Assembly: GCA_039028695.1 (NCBI GenBank) | Contig: JBCCHN010000006.1 | Coordinates: forward strand, 1 to 64,000 | Direction: 5' to 3' | Length of the DNA: 64,000 bases | From: JANQKX01 sp039028695 | GTDB lineage: Bacteria > Pseudomonadota > Alphaproteobacteria > Kiloniellales > Kiloniellaceae | Shown: one piece after another, positions 1-7,311 of the stretch | Numbering within the stretch: position 1 is the first letter of the stretch | Layout of the letters: the number at the start of each line of letters is the position of its first letter | The notes under the pieces: model-generated | Database searches by the model: none | Told to the model about the DNA's origin: nothing | The model's input: the letters and a program-made list of their open reading frames with translations, nothing else | Position numbers and translations under genes: made by a program

Positions 1-1
1 G

Positions 2-325
2 GGCAGTGTTCCGATGCATCTGTTGCGTCCTAAAAGACTGATTCAGGACGAGGGGGTTCTGGGGGCACTTAATATCTTCAAAAACGTTATCCGAAACCCA
101 CAGGTAAGACGGCGAATCATTGGCATGCGTCAGAATTTTGAGAAGTACAAAGATAACATGGCTGCCATTACTATGGTCGCAAAAAAGATAAAATCCGGTT
201 CGGAAAAAAAGACGATCATAGAGCTTTTTGCGACGCGAATATCGACTCTAGCATCGTGCTGTTACCTTTTTTCGGGGCGAGTTTTTGGGGTGGGAACGTC
301 TTTTGTAAGGACACATCGCCCATAG
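2..325 (+). CDS. C-terminal end of a class I SAM-dependent methyltransferase (5' truncated by window)
   Basis: The frame is open from the window edge and ends at the TAG at 323-325. Residues resembling FKNVIRNPQVRRRIIGMR followed by AAITMVAKK match the C-terminal helices and last strand of a family of small SAM-dependent methyltransferases in proteobacteria. The catalytic Rossmann part lies upstream of the window. The last 40 or so residues (after the KK at about 66) look low in coding quality, so the natural stop may have been lost or shifted. The methylated substrate cannot be told. Confidence 0.45.
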   Translation, partial: GSVPMHLLRPKRLIQDEGVLGALNIFKNVIRNPQVRRRIIGMRQNFEKYKDNMAAITMVAKKIKSGSEKKTIIELFATRISTLASCCYLFSGRVFGVGTSFVRTHRP

Positions 326-625
326 CGATGCCGTGGGTGGCTCCAAGGGCGGTCGGCTGGATCCCAATTTCCCACCCCTTAAAAGGACAGCCCTGTCGTG
401 TTTTGTTGCGGGAACCTTTTCCGGAGCAGCGCTCGCTATAGATTTCCGACCTCAGGAAAGAATGGGCGAATGGCGGGATCGCCTGAAGCCGGATATCTCT
501 ATACAAAAATGATCCAGTTTCCAGGGATCGCATCATTCGCCCAATAAAACATTTCGCCGGCCTCGCTCGGAATTTTGGTCACTTTTCCTCGCCATTCTAA
601 AAATTTTCGCTTGCGATCTTATGTG

Positions 626-653
626 TTGACAATGGGAAGCGGATGAGTATATC
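626..653 (+). promoter_or_regulatory. Predicted sigma70-type promoter of the first catalase gene
   Basis: TTGACA at 626-631 is followed after 16 bases by TATATC at 648-653. The two operator repeats at 655-681 begin directly after the -10 box, a layout suited to repression by blocking initiation. The stretch 326-625 holds no convincing gene; a weaker relative of the operator (TTCGCTTGCGAT) sits at 606-617. Confidence 0.5.
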
Positions 654-654
654 T

Positions 655-681
655 ATCGCTTACGATTAAATCGCTCACGAT
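655..681. promoter_or_regulatory. Paired OhrR-type operators before the cytosolic catalase gene
   Basis: Two inverted repeats, ATCGCTTACGAT (655-666) and ATCGCTCACGAT (670-681), stand 15 bases apart start to start. They share the pattern ATCGY-N2-ACGAT with sites before the second catalase gene and before the OhrR-type gene at 4924-5394. The shared pattern and the promoter overlap are seen; binding by that regulator is inferred. Confidence 0.6.
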
Positions 682-700
682 AAATATAAGGAAGAAACTC

Positions 701-1597
701 GTGACACAAGCCACTGACCTGATCGACGCACTAAACGGAACGTTTGGACGACACGCAGGCTTTCGCGCCTCTCATGCCAAGGGTTTTGCTGTAACCGGCA
801 ATTTTCTTCCTGACACCGCCTCGAACGGAGTGGAAATTCCACTTTTAAGTTTGCCCGTGGATGTTAAAGCCAGATTTTCGGTGGGCGGCGGCAAGCCCGG
901 AATTAGCGACAAAAGCCCGACCGTCCGCGGGATCGGGCTTGAATTCGCCAGCCCAACGGAGAAATGGTCGATGGCGTTGATCTCGGCGCCGGTATTTTTT
1001 GCCAACTCCGCCGAACAATTCCGTGAATTCTTGGCCGCGCGTGTGCCTGATCCTGAAATTGGTGGCCCCAACCCCGACAAAGTGCAAGCCTTCAACGCCG
1101 CGAACCCCAACACAGTTCCACATCAACTGCATCTTAAAAACACGCCGCCCTGTCTGTCCTATACAACTGAGTTTTATCACTCCGGCCACGCCTATGGTTT
1201 TACCGTCGGTGGAGAGCGCGTCGATGCGCGTATCATGCTTGAGCCAGAGCAAGGCCGTGTTGGACTGACCGAGGACCAAATGGCCGCGTTTCCCGACAAT
1301 TATCTTCAAGATAGATTGCGCGAAGAGCTTTTGGATGGGCCGGCACGCTGGACCTTGAAATTGGTCGTGGCGAACGCTGATGACAATCTAGGCGACCCGA
1401 CCGAGCCTTGGACGGGTGACAATTCCAGCATTCCTCTCGGTACGCTTGAAATTACGGCGGAAGACCCCACTGACGCAGGCCAAGAACGTGTGTTTGATCC
1501 CTCGAATATGCCCGAAGGGGTGCATGCGCCAAAAGACGACGTGTTCAATCTTCGCAGTCCTGCCTACGCGGTCTCAGTCGGACGACGCGCGTCATAA
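701..1597 (+). CDS. Small catalase-related peroxidase, cytosolic
   Basis: A 298-residue heme catalase-fold protein without a signal peptide, starting at GTG 701 behind AAGGAAG. The distal histidine lies in RASHAKGFAVTG (His25). The proximal heme-ligand tyrosine lies in RSPAYAVSVGRR (Tyr289), just at the C-terminus as in SrpA-like mini-catalases. Family members use hydrogen peroxide or organic peroxides; the length fits the small (300-350 residue) group and not the 480-700 residue catalases. It has its own promoter with two operator repeats and is followed by an exported paralogue, an ALAS gene that could supply heme, and the presumed regulator. Confidence 0.85.
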   Translation: MTQATDLIDALNGTFGRHAGFRASHAKGFAVTGNFLPDTASNGVEIPLLSLPVDVKARFSVGGGKPGISDKSPTVRGIGLEFASPTEKWSMALISAPVFFANSAEQFREFLAARVPDPEIGGPNPDKVQAFNAANPNTVPHQLHLKNTPPCLSYTTEFYHSGHAYGFTVGGERVDARIMLEPEQGRVGLTEDQMAAFPDNYLQDRLREELLDGPARWTLKLVVANADDNLGDPTEPWTGDNSSIPLGTLEITAEDPTDAGQERVFDPSNMPEGVHAPKDDVFNLRSPAYAVSVGRRAS

Positions 1598-1764
1598 GTA
1601 TGGCGTGTCCGGGTCAATCGGTTAGCATGTCGACGCAGGACCTGGCTTCGTTCTGGCTGTATATGTAAGGGATATAGCTATTATATTTCAATGGCTTGTG
1701 ATCATTTTTCTTAGTCAATTATGCTTATAACGATTGATATGAGTATAGGAGTATGAGCATATAA

Positions 1765-1791
1765 ATCGTACACGAGATAATCGTAGACAAT
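1765..1791. promoter_or_regulatory. Paired OhrR-type operators before the exported catalase gene
   Basis: ATCGTACACGAG (1765-1776) and ATCGTAGACAAT (1780-1791) each match the ATCGT-N2-ACGAT inverted repeat with one mismatch. Their start-to-start spacing is again 15 bases, exactly as in the pair at 655-681, which makes chance unlikely. The rest of the 1598-1849 gap is AT-rich and shows no gene. Confidence 0.5.
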
Positions 1792-1849
1792 TTAATAAGT
1801 TGACAAAAGTACACGTTTTGAAGACGCAAAATGATGGAAGGAACGATCA

Positions 1850-2803
1850 ATGCGGAAAATATCAATCCTGACGCTGTGCCTGACTTTATCCACCACAAGC
1901 GCACTGGCCGATAGCCAATTCAACGCGGGAAATGCTCTTGACGTTTTTGAGGGTCTGTTTGGCGTAACCGAAGGCAAACGCCGCAATCATACCAAGGGCT
2001 ATTGCATCACCGGGGAATTCATTCCGCAGGGTGAGGCCATTCTAGAATTCACCAACAGTCCGATTTTCACTGGCGTTAGCAAGGTGAACGGCAGGGTTTC
2101 GCACAAAGGTGGTAAGCCCAACCCCGCGGATGATAAACCTGCGCTTTATGGCCTGGCGTTCGAGCTGGAGACCGAGGCCGGCGACTATCACATCATGAAT
2201 ATGAATACCGAGCACTTCTTTCCCGTTGCCAACGCGGAAGATTTCATCAAGCTGCTCAAGGCAAAAATTGCTGGCGCAGAGGCGACCAAGGAATTTGCTA
2301 AGAACAGCCCCGAACTACAGAATTACAAAGCCTATCACGGCGGCCTCGACAAATCGCTGCGCCCCTATGAGGGCGCCACCTATAACAGCGTGAACACATT
2401 CCTTCTGGTTGATGCAGACGGCAAAGAGACCCCGGTTCGCTGGGCCTTTGAGCCCGCTGGCGAGCATGAGATCGTGCTGGAGCCGTCCGAGAGCTTCTTT
2501 TTGCAGAACATTCAGGCGAATTTGGATAAGGGCGAAGTGGCCTGGAACATGGTGATCTCGTTGGCTAAGGACACTGACGACATCCTAAATCCCTCAGTCA
2601 AATGGGCAGAAGACAACACCAAAATTGTTGCGGCAAAGCTGAAAGTGACCGGTGCGATGGCGGAGGTAGAAGGCACCTGTGACAATGTCAACTTTGACCC
2701 GACGGTTCTGAGCACGGGTTTTGCGCTTTCTGATGATCCAATGCTTCAGGCACGAGCGGAGATCTATGCCACTGGAATTGGCCGACGCTTGTCTGAAAAG
2801 TAA
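1850..2803 (+). CDS. Small catalase-related peroxidase, exported (SrpA-like)
   Basis: A 317-residue catalase-fold protein with an N-terminal Sec signal peptide ending near ALA-D (residues 18-21). The distal histidine is His47 in RRNHTKGYCITG and the proximal tyrosine is Tyr306 in EIYATGIGRR. The start at 1850 is supported by GGAAGGA eight bases upstream. The protein would act as a heme peroxidase or catalase in the periplasm, complementing the cytosolic paralogue encoded before it. The two proteins differ clearly in sequence, so they are not a recent duplication. The residue two before the tyrosine is Glu where many relatives have Gly or Ala. Confidence 0.8.
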   Translation: MRKISILTLCLTLSTTSALADSQFNAGNALDVFEGLFGVTEGKRRNHTKGYCITGEFIPQGEAILEFTNSPIFTGVSKVNGRVSHKGGKPNPADDKPALYGLAFELETEAGDYHIMNMNTEHFFPVANAEDFIKLLKAKIAGAEATKEFAKNSPELQNYKAYHGGLDKSLRPYEGATYNSVNTFLLVDADGKETPVRWAFEPAGEHEIVLEPSESFFLQNIQANLDKGEVAWNMVISLAKDTDDILNPSVKWAEDNTKIVAAKLKVTGAMAEVEGTCDNVNFDPTVLSTGFALSDDPMLQARAEIYATGIGRRLSEK

Positions 2804-2813
2804 ACCAATCTGA

Positions 2814-2842
2814 ATCACCGCGGCCACTTGGGTCGCGGTGAT
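2814..2842 (+). terminator. Intercistronic hairpin between exported catalase and ALAS genes
   Basis: A perfect 9-bp stem (ATCACCGCG at 2814-2822 with CGCGGTGAT at 2834-2842) and an 11-base loop. There is no T-run after it, and the ALAS gene starts only 37 bases later with no own operator. It may attenuate read-through or protect mRNA ends. Confidence 0.4.
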
Positions 2843-2878
2843 CTCCATCATGAACTTTCCGCATAAGGAATTACCCTC

Positions 2879-4201
2879 ATGCCGCCTTTCACCTGCCCTG
2901 CAGCTCCCTTGCCGGACTGCCCCCATCCCGTCTTCACGCCGCCAGAGAATGTTTCACCATCGAACCCTAAGCCCGCCCCGGCGCAACATCGCCTCGACGC
3001 CTTAGCGCAAGAGCAACTCGATTCCCTGAAGTCCGAAGGCAACTATCGAGAGTTCGTTGAAATCGAGCGTAGAGCGGGGGATTTTCCTCACGGGGTGCGA
3101 TACAGCGGCGGCAATACTGCGGAGATTTCGGTCTGGTGTTCGAATGACTATTTGTGCATGGGCCAGCACCCTAAAACGACGACCGCGATGATCAAGGCGA
3201 TCCAGAATGCGGGCGCAGGAGCGGGAGGCACACGCAATATCTCTGGTACGACACACTATCACGTGTTGCTCGAGCGCGAGTTAGCCGACCTGCACCAAAA
3301 ACCCGCCGCATTAGTGCTGACTTCGGGATATGTGGCCAATTGGGCTGCGCTCTGTACCTTGGCTTCGCGCCTGCCCAGATGCGAGGTGTTTTCCGATGCG
3401 AACAATCACGCCTCAATGATCGAAGGCATCCGCCATTCCCGGATGCCCAAACATATTTGGCGGCACAATGACGCGGAACATCTGGACCAACTCTTGTCCG
3501 AGGCCCCCAAAAACGCCATCAAGCTGGTTGCCTTCGAATCCGTCTATTCCATGGACGGCGATATCTGTCCCATGGAAGAAATCCTGGATGTCTGCGAAAA
3601 GCATGGCGCGATCTCGTACCTCGACGAAGTGCATGCTGTCGGCTTGTATGGCCCGCGTGGTGGGGGAATTGCGGAAGAACGTGGTTTGATGGACCGTGTA
3701 AACATCATTCAAGGCACGCTGGGTAAAGCGTTCGGCGTTATGGGTGGTTACATCACCGGTTCCGAGGCAGTGATTGATTTCGTGCGGTCCTTCGCATCTG
3801 GATTCATTTTCTCGACAGCGATGCCCCCAGCCCTTGCCGCGGGCGCAACAGCGTCGATCCGTCACCTCAAGGAAAGCGACATTGAGCGTAATAGCCAGCG
3901 CCGCGCCGTGCTCCGATTGCGCGCCGCATTGGATCTAATGGAGATTCCCCATATCAATAATCAAAGTCACATCGTGCCTGTAATGGTTGGTGATAGCAAA
4001 AAGTGTAAATTCGTTTCAGATATGCTCATGGAGCATTTCGAGATTTATGTGCAACCAATTAACTATCCTACCGTCCCGAAAGGGAAAGAACGTCTAAGGA
4101 TCACTCCGAATCCGTCACATAACTCCGCCGATATCGCAAAGTTTTGTGCCGCGCTTGATTTTGTTTGGTCGCAATCCGGGCTGTCACGCAAGGCGACCTA
4201 G
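2879..4201 (+). CDS. hemA: 5-aminolevulinate synthase with N-terminal extension
   Basis: PLP enzyme that condenses glycine with succinyl-CoA to 5-aminolevulinate, the first step of heme synthesis by the C4 route. Diagnostic parts: GAGAGGTRNISG (112-123), NNHASM (His178), LDEVHAVGLYG (Asp250 for the PLP ring) and GTLGKAFG with the Schiff-base lysine Lys283. At 440 residues it is about 40 longer than usual alphaproteobacterial ALAS: the normal start aligns near residue 38. The extension is proline-rich and carries two Cys-Pro pairs (6-7 and 14-15), the form of a heme regulatory motif. The start at 2879 has AAGGA upstream; an internal start cannot be excluded. Its position between catalases and a redox regulator suggests a stress-specific paralogue. 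Confidence 0.9.
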   Translation: MPPFTCPAAPLPDCPHPVFTPPENVSPSNPKPAPAQHRLDALAQEQLDSLKSEGNYREFVEIERRAGDFPHGVRYSGGNTAEISVWCSNDYLCMGQHPKTTTAMIKAIQNAGAGAGGTRNISGTTHYHVLLERELADLHQKPAALVLTSGYVANWAALCTLASRLPRCEVFSDANNHASMIEGIRHSRMPKHIWRHNDAEHLDQLLSEAPKNAIKLVAFESVYSMDGDICPMEEILDVCEKHGAISYLDEVHAVGLYGPRGGGIAEERGLMDRVNIIQGTLGKAFGVMGGYITGSEAVIDFVRSFASGFIFSTAMPPALAAGATASIRHLKESDIERNSQRRAVLRLRAALDLMEIPHINNQSHIVPVMVGDSKKCKFVSDMLMEHFEIYVQPINYPTVPKGKERLRITPNPSHNSADIAKFCAALDFVWSQSGLSRKAT

Positions 4202-4298
4202 TCCCCGCCCGGAACAAAAAACCACCCACAATGGTTCCGCCACTTCACCGCTTCTGCTGGCGGCTTCCGATAACTTTGAATCCATTGAAAGGAAAGAA

Positions 4299-4796
4299 AT
4301 GTCTATCATCTGGAGTCGCCGCGACTTTATCGCCTGCTCTGCCGCCGCGTTGTTACTGATGCCGCGGCATGCAAAAGCCGTGACCGATGGCAATTATGTC
4401 ATCGAAATGCTCAGCAAGGATCCCAATGACCCTAAGCAACGAAACCTATTCTCCCCAAGACTACAGGTAATTGATGCGGGCGAATCGATTTTGTTTCAGG
4501 CGACCGACCGTGGCCATAATTGCGCCTCCATCAAAGGGATGATCCCGGACGGAGTGGATCCGTGGAAAGGTAAAATCGGGAAAGATATTGAAATTACATT
4601 CGATAATCCGGGCTTCCACGGCTATGTCTGCACACCACATGCGAGCCTTGGCATGGTTGGCCTGGTCGTCGTGAAAGGCGAAGGCATGCTGACCAATCTA
4701 GATGCCGCCCGCGCCGTCAAGCATCGGGGTAAATCTCAAAAGGTCTTTGATGAGATCTGGGCTGAGGTCGAAGCTCAGGGCCTTCTTTTAGCTTAG
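4299..4796 (+). CDS. Pseudoazurin-like blue copper protein, Tat-exported
   Basis: A 165-residue periplasmic electron carrier. The N-terminus SRRDFIACSAAALLL is a twin-arginine signal, with cleavage near AKA-V. The type 1 copper ligands are visible: His in DRGHNCAS, and Cys, His and Met in YVCTPHASLGMVG. The ATG at 4299 follows GAAAGGAAAG and places the RR motif properly; a longer open frame from 4146 overlaps the ALAS gene and is rejected. Pseudoazurins pass electrons to nitrite reductase, nitrous oxide reductase or cytochrome peroxidases; no such partner is in view. An electron donor role toward the exported heme peroxidase is possible but only inferred. Confidence 0.85.
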   Translation: MSIIWSRRDFIACSAAALLLMPRHAKAVTDGNYVIEMLSKDPNDPKQRNLFSPRLQVIDAGESILFQATDRGHNCASIKGMIPDGVDPWKGKIGKDIEITFDNPGFHGYVCTPHASLGMVGLVVVKGEGMLTNLDAARAVKHRGKSQKVFDEIWAEVEAQGLLLA

Positions 4797-4831
4797 GAAC
4801 CGCTAAAAACGGCAAACCTTCAAGACTACGG

Positions 4832-4880
4832 CGGCGCGCTGTGATGCCATAAGCACCCTCTTTATGGTCATCCCGCGCCG
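4832..4880. terminator. Long hairpin between convergent pseudoazurin and ohrR genes
   Basis: CGGCGCG (4832-4838) pairs with CGCGCCG (4874-4880), and inside it GATGCCATAA pairs with TTATGGTCATC save for one bulged T. No T-run follows on either strand. Placed between two convergent genes, it probably serves as a two-way transcription stop. Confidence 0.45.
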
Positions 4881-4923
4881 ACGAGGCTCGAAGGTTAGGA
4901 TATCAAATTAGTCTGTCAGCGCA

Positions 4924-5394
4924 TTAAGCTTTTTCGTGCGCCTTACCAGCAAGCGTCGATCGCTGCTCTTCCAAGTTCGTTCTCAATTGTGTCAGTTGTT
5001 CGACAATTCCTTCGAGGATCCGAGGTTCCAAGCCAGTGGACTCGACAAGGCATTTGGTGATGTGTTGTGCCGCCTTTTGAAGGGATCGGCCTGATTTGGT
5101 GAGATGGACGAAGACCTGCCGCTCATCCTCGTCACCTCGGCGGCGTTCTACATGGCCCAGTTTTTCTAGTCTCTTTAGTAATGGTGTCAGGGTGCTCGAT
5201 TCCATGCCGAGCTGACCCGCAATTTCGCCAACGCCTTGTCCGTCATGCTCCCACAAGAGCGTCAGCGTAATGTATTGTGGGTAGGTCAATCCCCATGGTT
5301 TCAATAAAGGTGCATAAGCGCGATTGATTGCATGAGTGGCCCCGTATACTGCGAAACAGAACATTTCGTTGGCCTTTTCAGGTAATGCCAGCAC
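4924..5394 (-). CDS. ohrR: OhrR-type MarR family redox regulator
   Basis: A 156-residue winged-helix repressor starting at GTG 5394 behind GGAGG. The N-terminal peroxidatic cysteine is Cys13 in MFCFAVYG, with Tyr17 and Tyr27 at the +4 and +14 spacing of OhrR (Cys15/Tyr19/Tyr29 in Bacillus subtilis). DNA-binding and wing residues are in SSTLTPLLKRLEKLG and DEDERQVFVHLT. A second cysteine, Cys115, could act as resolving Cys as in the Xanthomonas two-Cys type. Known OhrR proteins repress ohr and release DNA on organic hydroperoxides; here no ohr gene is adjacent and the neighbours are catalases, ALAS and pseudoazurin. Inverted repeats before its own gene suggest autoregulation. Confidence 0.85.
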   Translation of the reverse strand: MLALPEKANEMFCFAVYGATHAINRAYAPLLKPWGLTYPQYITLTLLWEHDGQGVGEIAGQLGMESSTLTPLLKRLEKLGHVERRRGDEDERQVFVHLTKSGRSLQKAAQHITKCLVESTGLEPRILEGIVEQLTQLRTNLEEQRSTLAGKAHEKA

Positions 5395-5418
5395 TATTGA
5401 CCTCCAAACTGCAATAAA

Positions 5419-5430
5419 ACCGTGAACGAT
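5419..5430. promoter_or_regulatory. OhrR-type operator proximal to ohrR start
   Basis: ACCGTGAACGAT matches ATCGT-N2-ACGAT at all but one base, 25 bases upstream of the ohrR start codon, within its 5' untranslated or promoter region. Confidence 0.5.
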
Positions 5431-5483
5431 ATTTATCGTATTGACAGATAAATAATCTCTAAATAGCTTACAAGTAAAAAATA

Positions 5484-5495
5484 ATCGTGAACGAT
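5484..5495. promoter_or_regulatory. OhrR-type operator distal to ohrR start, best consensus copy
   Basis: ATCGTGAACGAT has perfect 5-base inverted arms around GA. It is the clearest copy of the repeat in the module and lies 90 bases upstream of the ohrR start in an AT-rich promoter region. Confidence 0.55.
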
Positions 5496-5781
5496 ATAAA
5501 TTAAGTCGGTTTTTCTGTATTTTAAGTTGTTAAAATTAGTGCCCACCCTACGCTACGCTCCAGTTTCCGCAATAAGACGATCTTAACGGCCCGACTTTCT
5601 GATAAGGACTGGACCACTTAAATCAATCTGGCCAGTGCCATTTTTCATCGCGGCTTGCACACGAAACGTGCCCCATTCAGATCCTATATGAAGTTTTTTC
5701 ACCGAGATATCGGAAGATATGGGCCTGACATTGCTCTTCGCACCCATTTGATGGCCTCAATGGCTATTCCCGAAAAAGGAT

Positions 5782-5931
5782 ATGAGAACAGCAGATGACA
5801 TGAAGGATGCCACGTTCAGTGCCTATGATGCCTGGACCCCGCACTTTCCCCGTCAAATAGGGCCGCAGCGGGGTAATTTGGAATATCTGGCCCAACCGCC
5901 AAAAGGGCGAAGCAATTTTTTCATAGGTTGA
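5782..5931 (+). CDS. Possible small protein of 49 residues
   Basis: An ATG with AAAAAGGA placed four bases upstream opens a 49-codon frame beginning MRTADDMKDATFSAYDAW and ending at TGA 5929-5931. It is not recognised. It lies in the 5496-6053 gap between ohrR and the pigment cluster, which otherwise shows no gene. It may equally be a relic of a longer gene. Confidence 0.2.
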   Translation: MRTADDMKDATFSAYDAWTPHFPRQIGPQRGNLEYLAQPPKGRSNFFIG

Positions 5932-6053
5932 ATTGTTGGGCCGCTAAGAAGGGCCTCGATACGCCGAGAGCCAAGGGGGATGAGCACCCGGTTTGGGGTA
6001 AATATTACTGCTCTGCAAAGCGAAAAGAAGGCGGAAAGGGCGGCGAAGAGCGC

Positions 6054-6833
6054 TTACTTCGTCGCTTTGTACTCGTTAAATATACCCAGCTGAACCCGAC
6101 GATCGACTTTCGCAAAACCTGTGCCTTCCAAGGCGTTTAGAATGGTTGTCGCGGGGACGCAAAATTCGACCGTGTCCCAGTGATAGTCCATCAAGGATTG
6201 AGCCTGCTTGTTGAGTGTTGTTAGGCGCGTGAAAATTGGAACCAAGGTTTTCAGATGAAATTTGAAGATTTGATAGTAGACCTTGGAGTCAGGTCGGGTG
6301 ATTTCCAGGATGAGAGCGGTGCCGCCTGGCTTAAGAACGCGGCGATATTCGGCAAAAGTCGTGTGGAGATCGGCGACATGCCGCAAAGCAAACCCCATCG
6401 TTAGAAAATCAAAAGTATCGTCGGCGAAGGGCAATTGTTCGGCCACCCCTTGAGTGGGTAAGCTTACCCGGCCCTGTTTTACGGCTTCGCTCAGCATTCC
6501 AGAACTTGGATCGAGTCCCACGACCTCGCCGGAGGGACCAACAATCGCACTAGCAGGTTCGGCCACCATGCCGGTTCCGCAGGCAACATCGAGCATCCGC
6601 ATTCCCGGTTTTAGCCCGGCATGAAGCAAGACCTGCCGTCGATAACTCTTGTCTGTGCCAAAGCTCATTAGGGCACTGATACGATCGTAATGATGGGCGG
6701 AGGCATCAAACAGGTTGCCCATAACCGCGCGTCTTTGATTATCTTTTTGGTAAAACCGATCTAGGGTCGGATGGGGGGGCAGGTTGCCTTCGTTCGTAAG
6801 TCTTGGCGGCACGTTAAATCGCGTATTTTCCAT
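6054..6833 (-). CDS. UbiE/COQ5-like methyltransferase of the aryl-polyene cluster
   Basis: SAM-dependent class I methyltransferase of 259 residues. Motif I is LDVACGTGMVAE, followed by VVGLDPSSGML, and the post-motif segment FALRHVADL resembles UbiE. The open frame continues 20 codons further to a TTG at 6893, but the ATG at 6833 with GGAAG upstream is the better start. The family carries out C-methylation of quinone rings; several aryl-polyene clusters carry a similar gene thought to methylate the aryl head group. It is transcribed away from the lipoprotein gene at 6973, so the 140-base gap holds divergent promoters. Confidence 0.7.
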   Translation of the reverse strand: MENTRFNVPPRLTNEGNLPPHPTLDRFYQKDNQRRAVMGNLFDASAHHYDRISALMSFGTDKSYRRQVLLHAGLKPGMRMLDVACGTGMVAEPASAIVGPSGEVVGLDPSSGMLSEAVKQGRVSLPTQGVAEQLPFADDTFDFLTMGFALRHVADLHTTFAEYRRVLKPGGTALILEITRPDSKVYYQIFKFHLKTLVPIFTRLTTLNKQAQSLMDYHWDTVEFCVPATTILNALEGTGFAKVDRRVQLGIFNEYKATK

Positions 6834-6972
6834 GGGCGGCAGTCTTCCAGTAGTCCTGTTCCGGGGGCTGTGTGCTGCTTTGCAAGCTGCCAATGAGTGA
6901 GCAGAATTGATTGCAACGAATCGGTCGAAACGGGCAGGATTTACTTAACGTAGAGTAATCATCATTTGAGCC

Positions 6973-7266
6973 ATGAAAAAGACTTTTTTAGTGCCCTTCA
7001 TAATCATTGGGGCGATGTTCGGGGTCGGGGCATGTAGCGGTAATCCTTCTGGTGCCTTGGCAAAGGAATGTTCCGGCGGTTTGTCGACTGCTTACAGCGA
7101 ACTGGAGGCAGCAAAGGTCAACGGCTTTGGTGGAACGGTAAACATCACAAAGGCGGGCAGTTTGCTTGCCGCTGCCAAAATTCAATATGAATTCGAAAAA
7201 TACCCCAATTGCATCGACAAAGTTAATCGCGCCCGCGTTTACATTAAGGAAGCGCAGGCCAAGTGA
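6973..7266 (+). CDS. Small putative lipoprotein of the pigment cluster
   Basis: A 97-residue protein with an N-terminal hydrophobic stretch ending in the lipobox GVGAC (Cys21), followed by a helical region with SLLAAAKIQYEFEKYPNCIDKVNRA. The helix resembles a single TPR-like hairpin and has one further Cys. No family was recognised with certainty. It is first in a rightward run with an MlaC-like, a chorismatase, a GT2 and a second lipoprotein gene, so envelope assembly or export of the pigment lipid is a plausible role. Confidence 0.6.
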   Translation: MKKTFLVPFIIIGAMFGVGACSGNPSGALAKECSGGLSTAYSELEAAKVNGFGGTVNITKAGSLLAAAKIQYEFEKYPNCIDKVNRARVYIKEAQAK

Positions 7267-7311
7267 GGCATGCTAGCCTAATTGCAACTGGTATAAAGGG
7301 TCGGGACTGCT

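Noticed and set aside
4146..4298. 51-codon upstream extension of the pseudoazurin frame
   Set aside because: It overlaps the ALAS gene and would place the twin-arginine signal internally; ATG 4299 has its own ribosome site.
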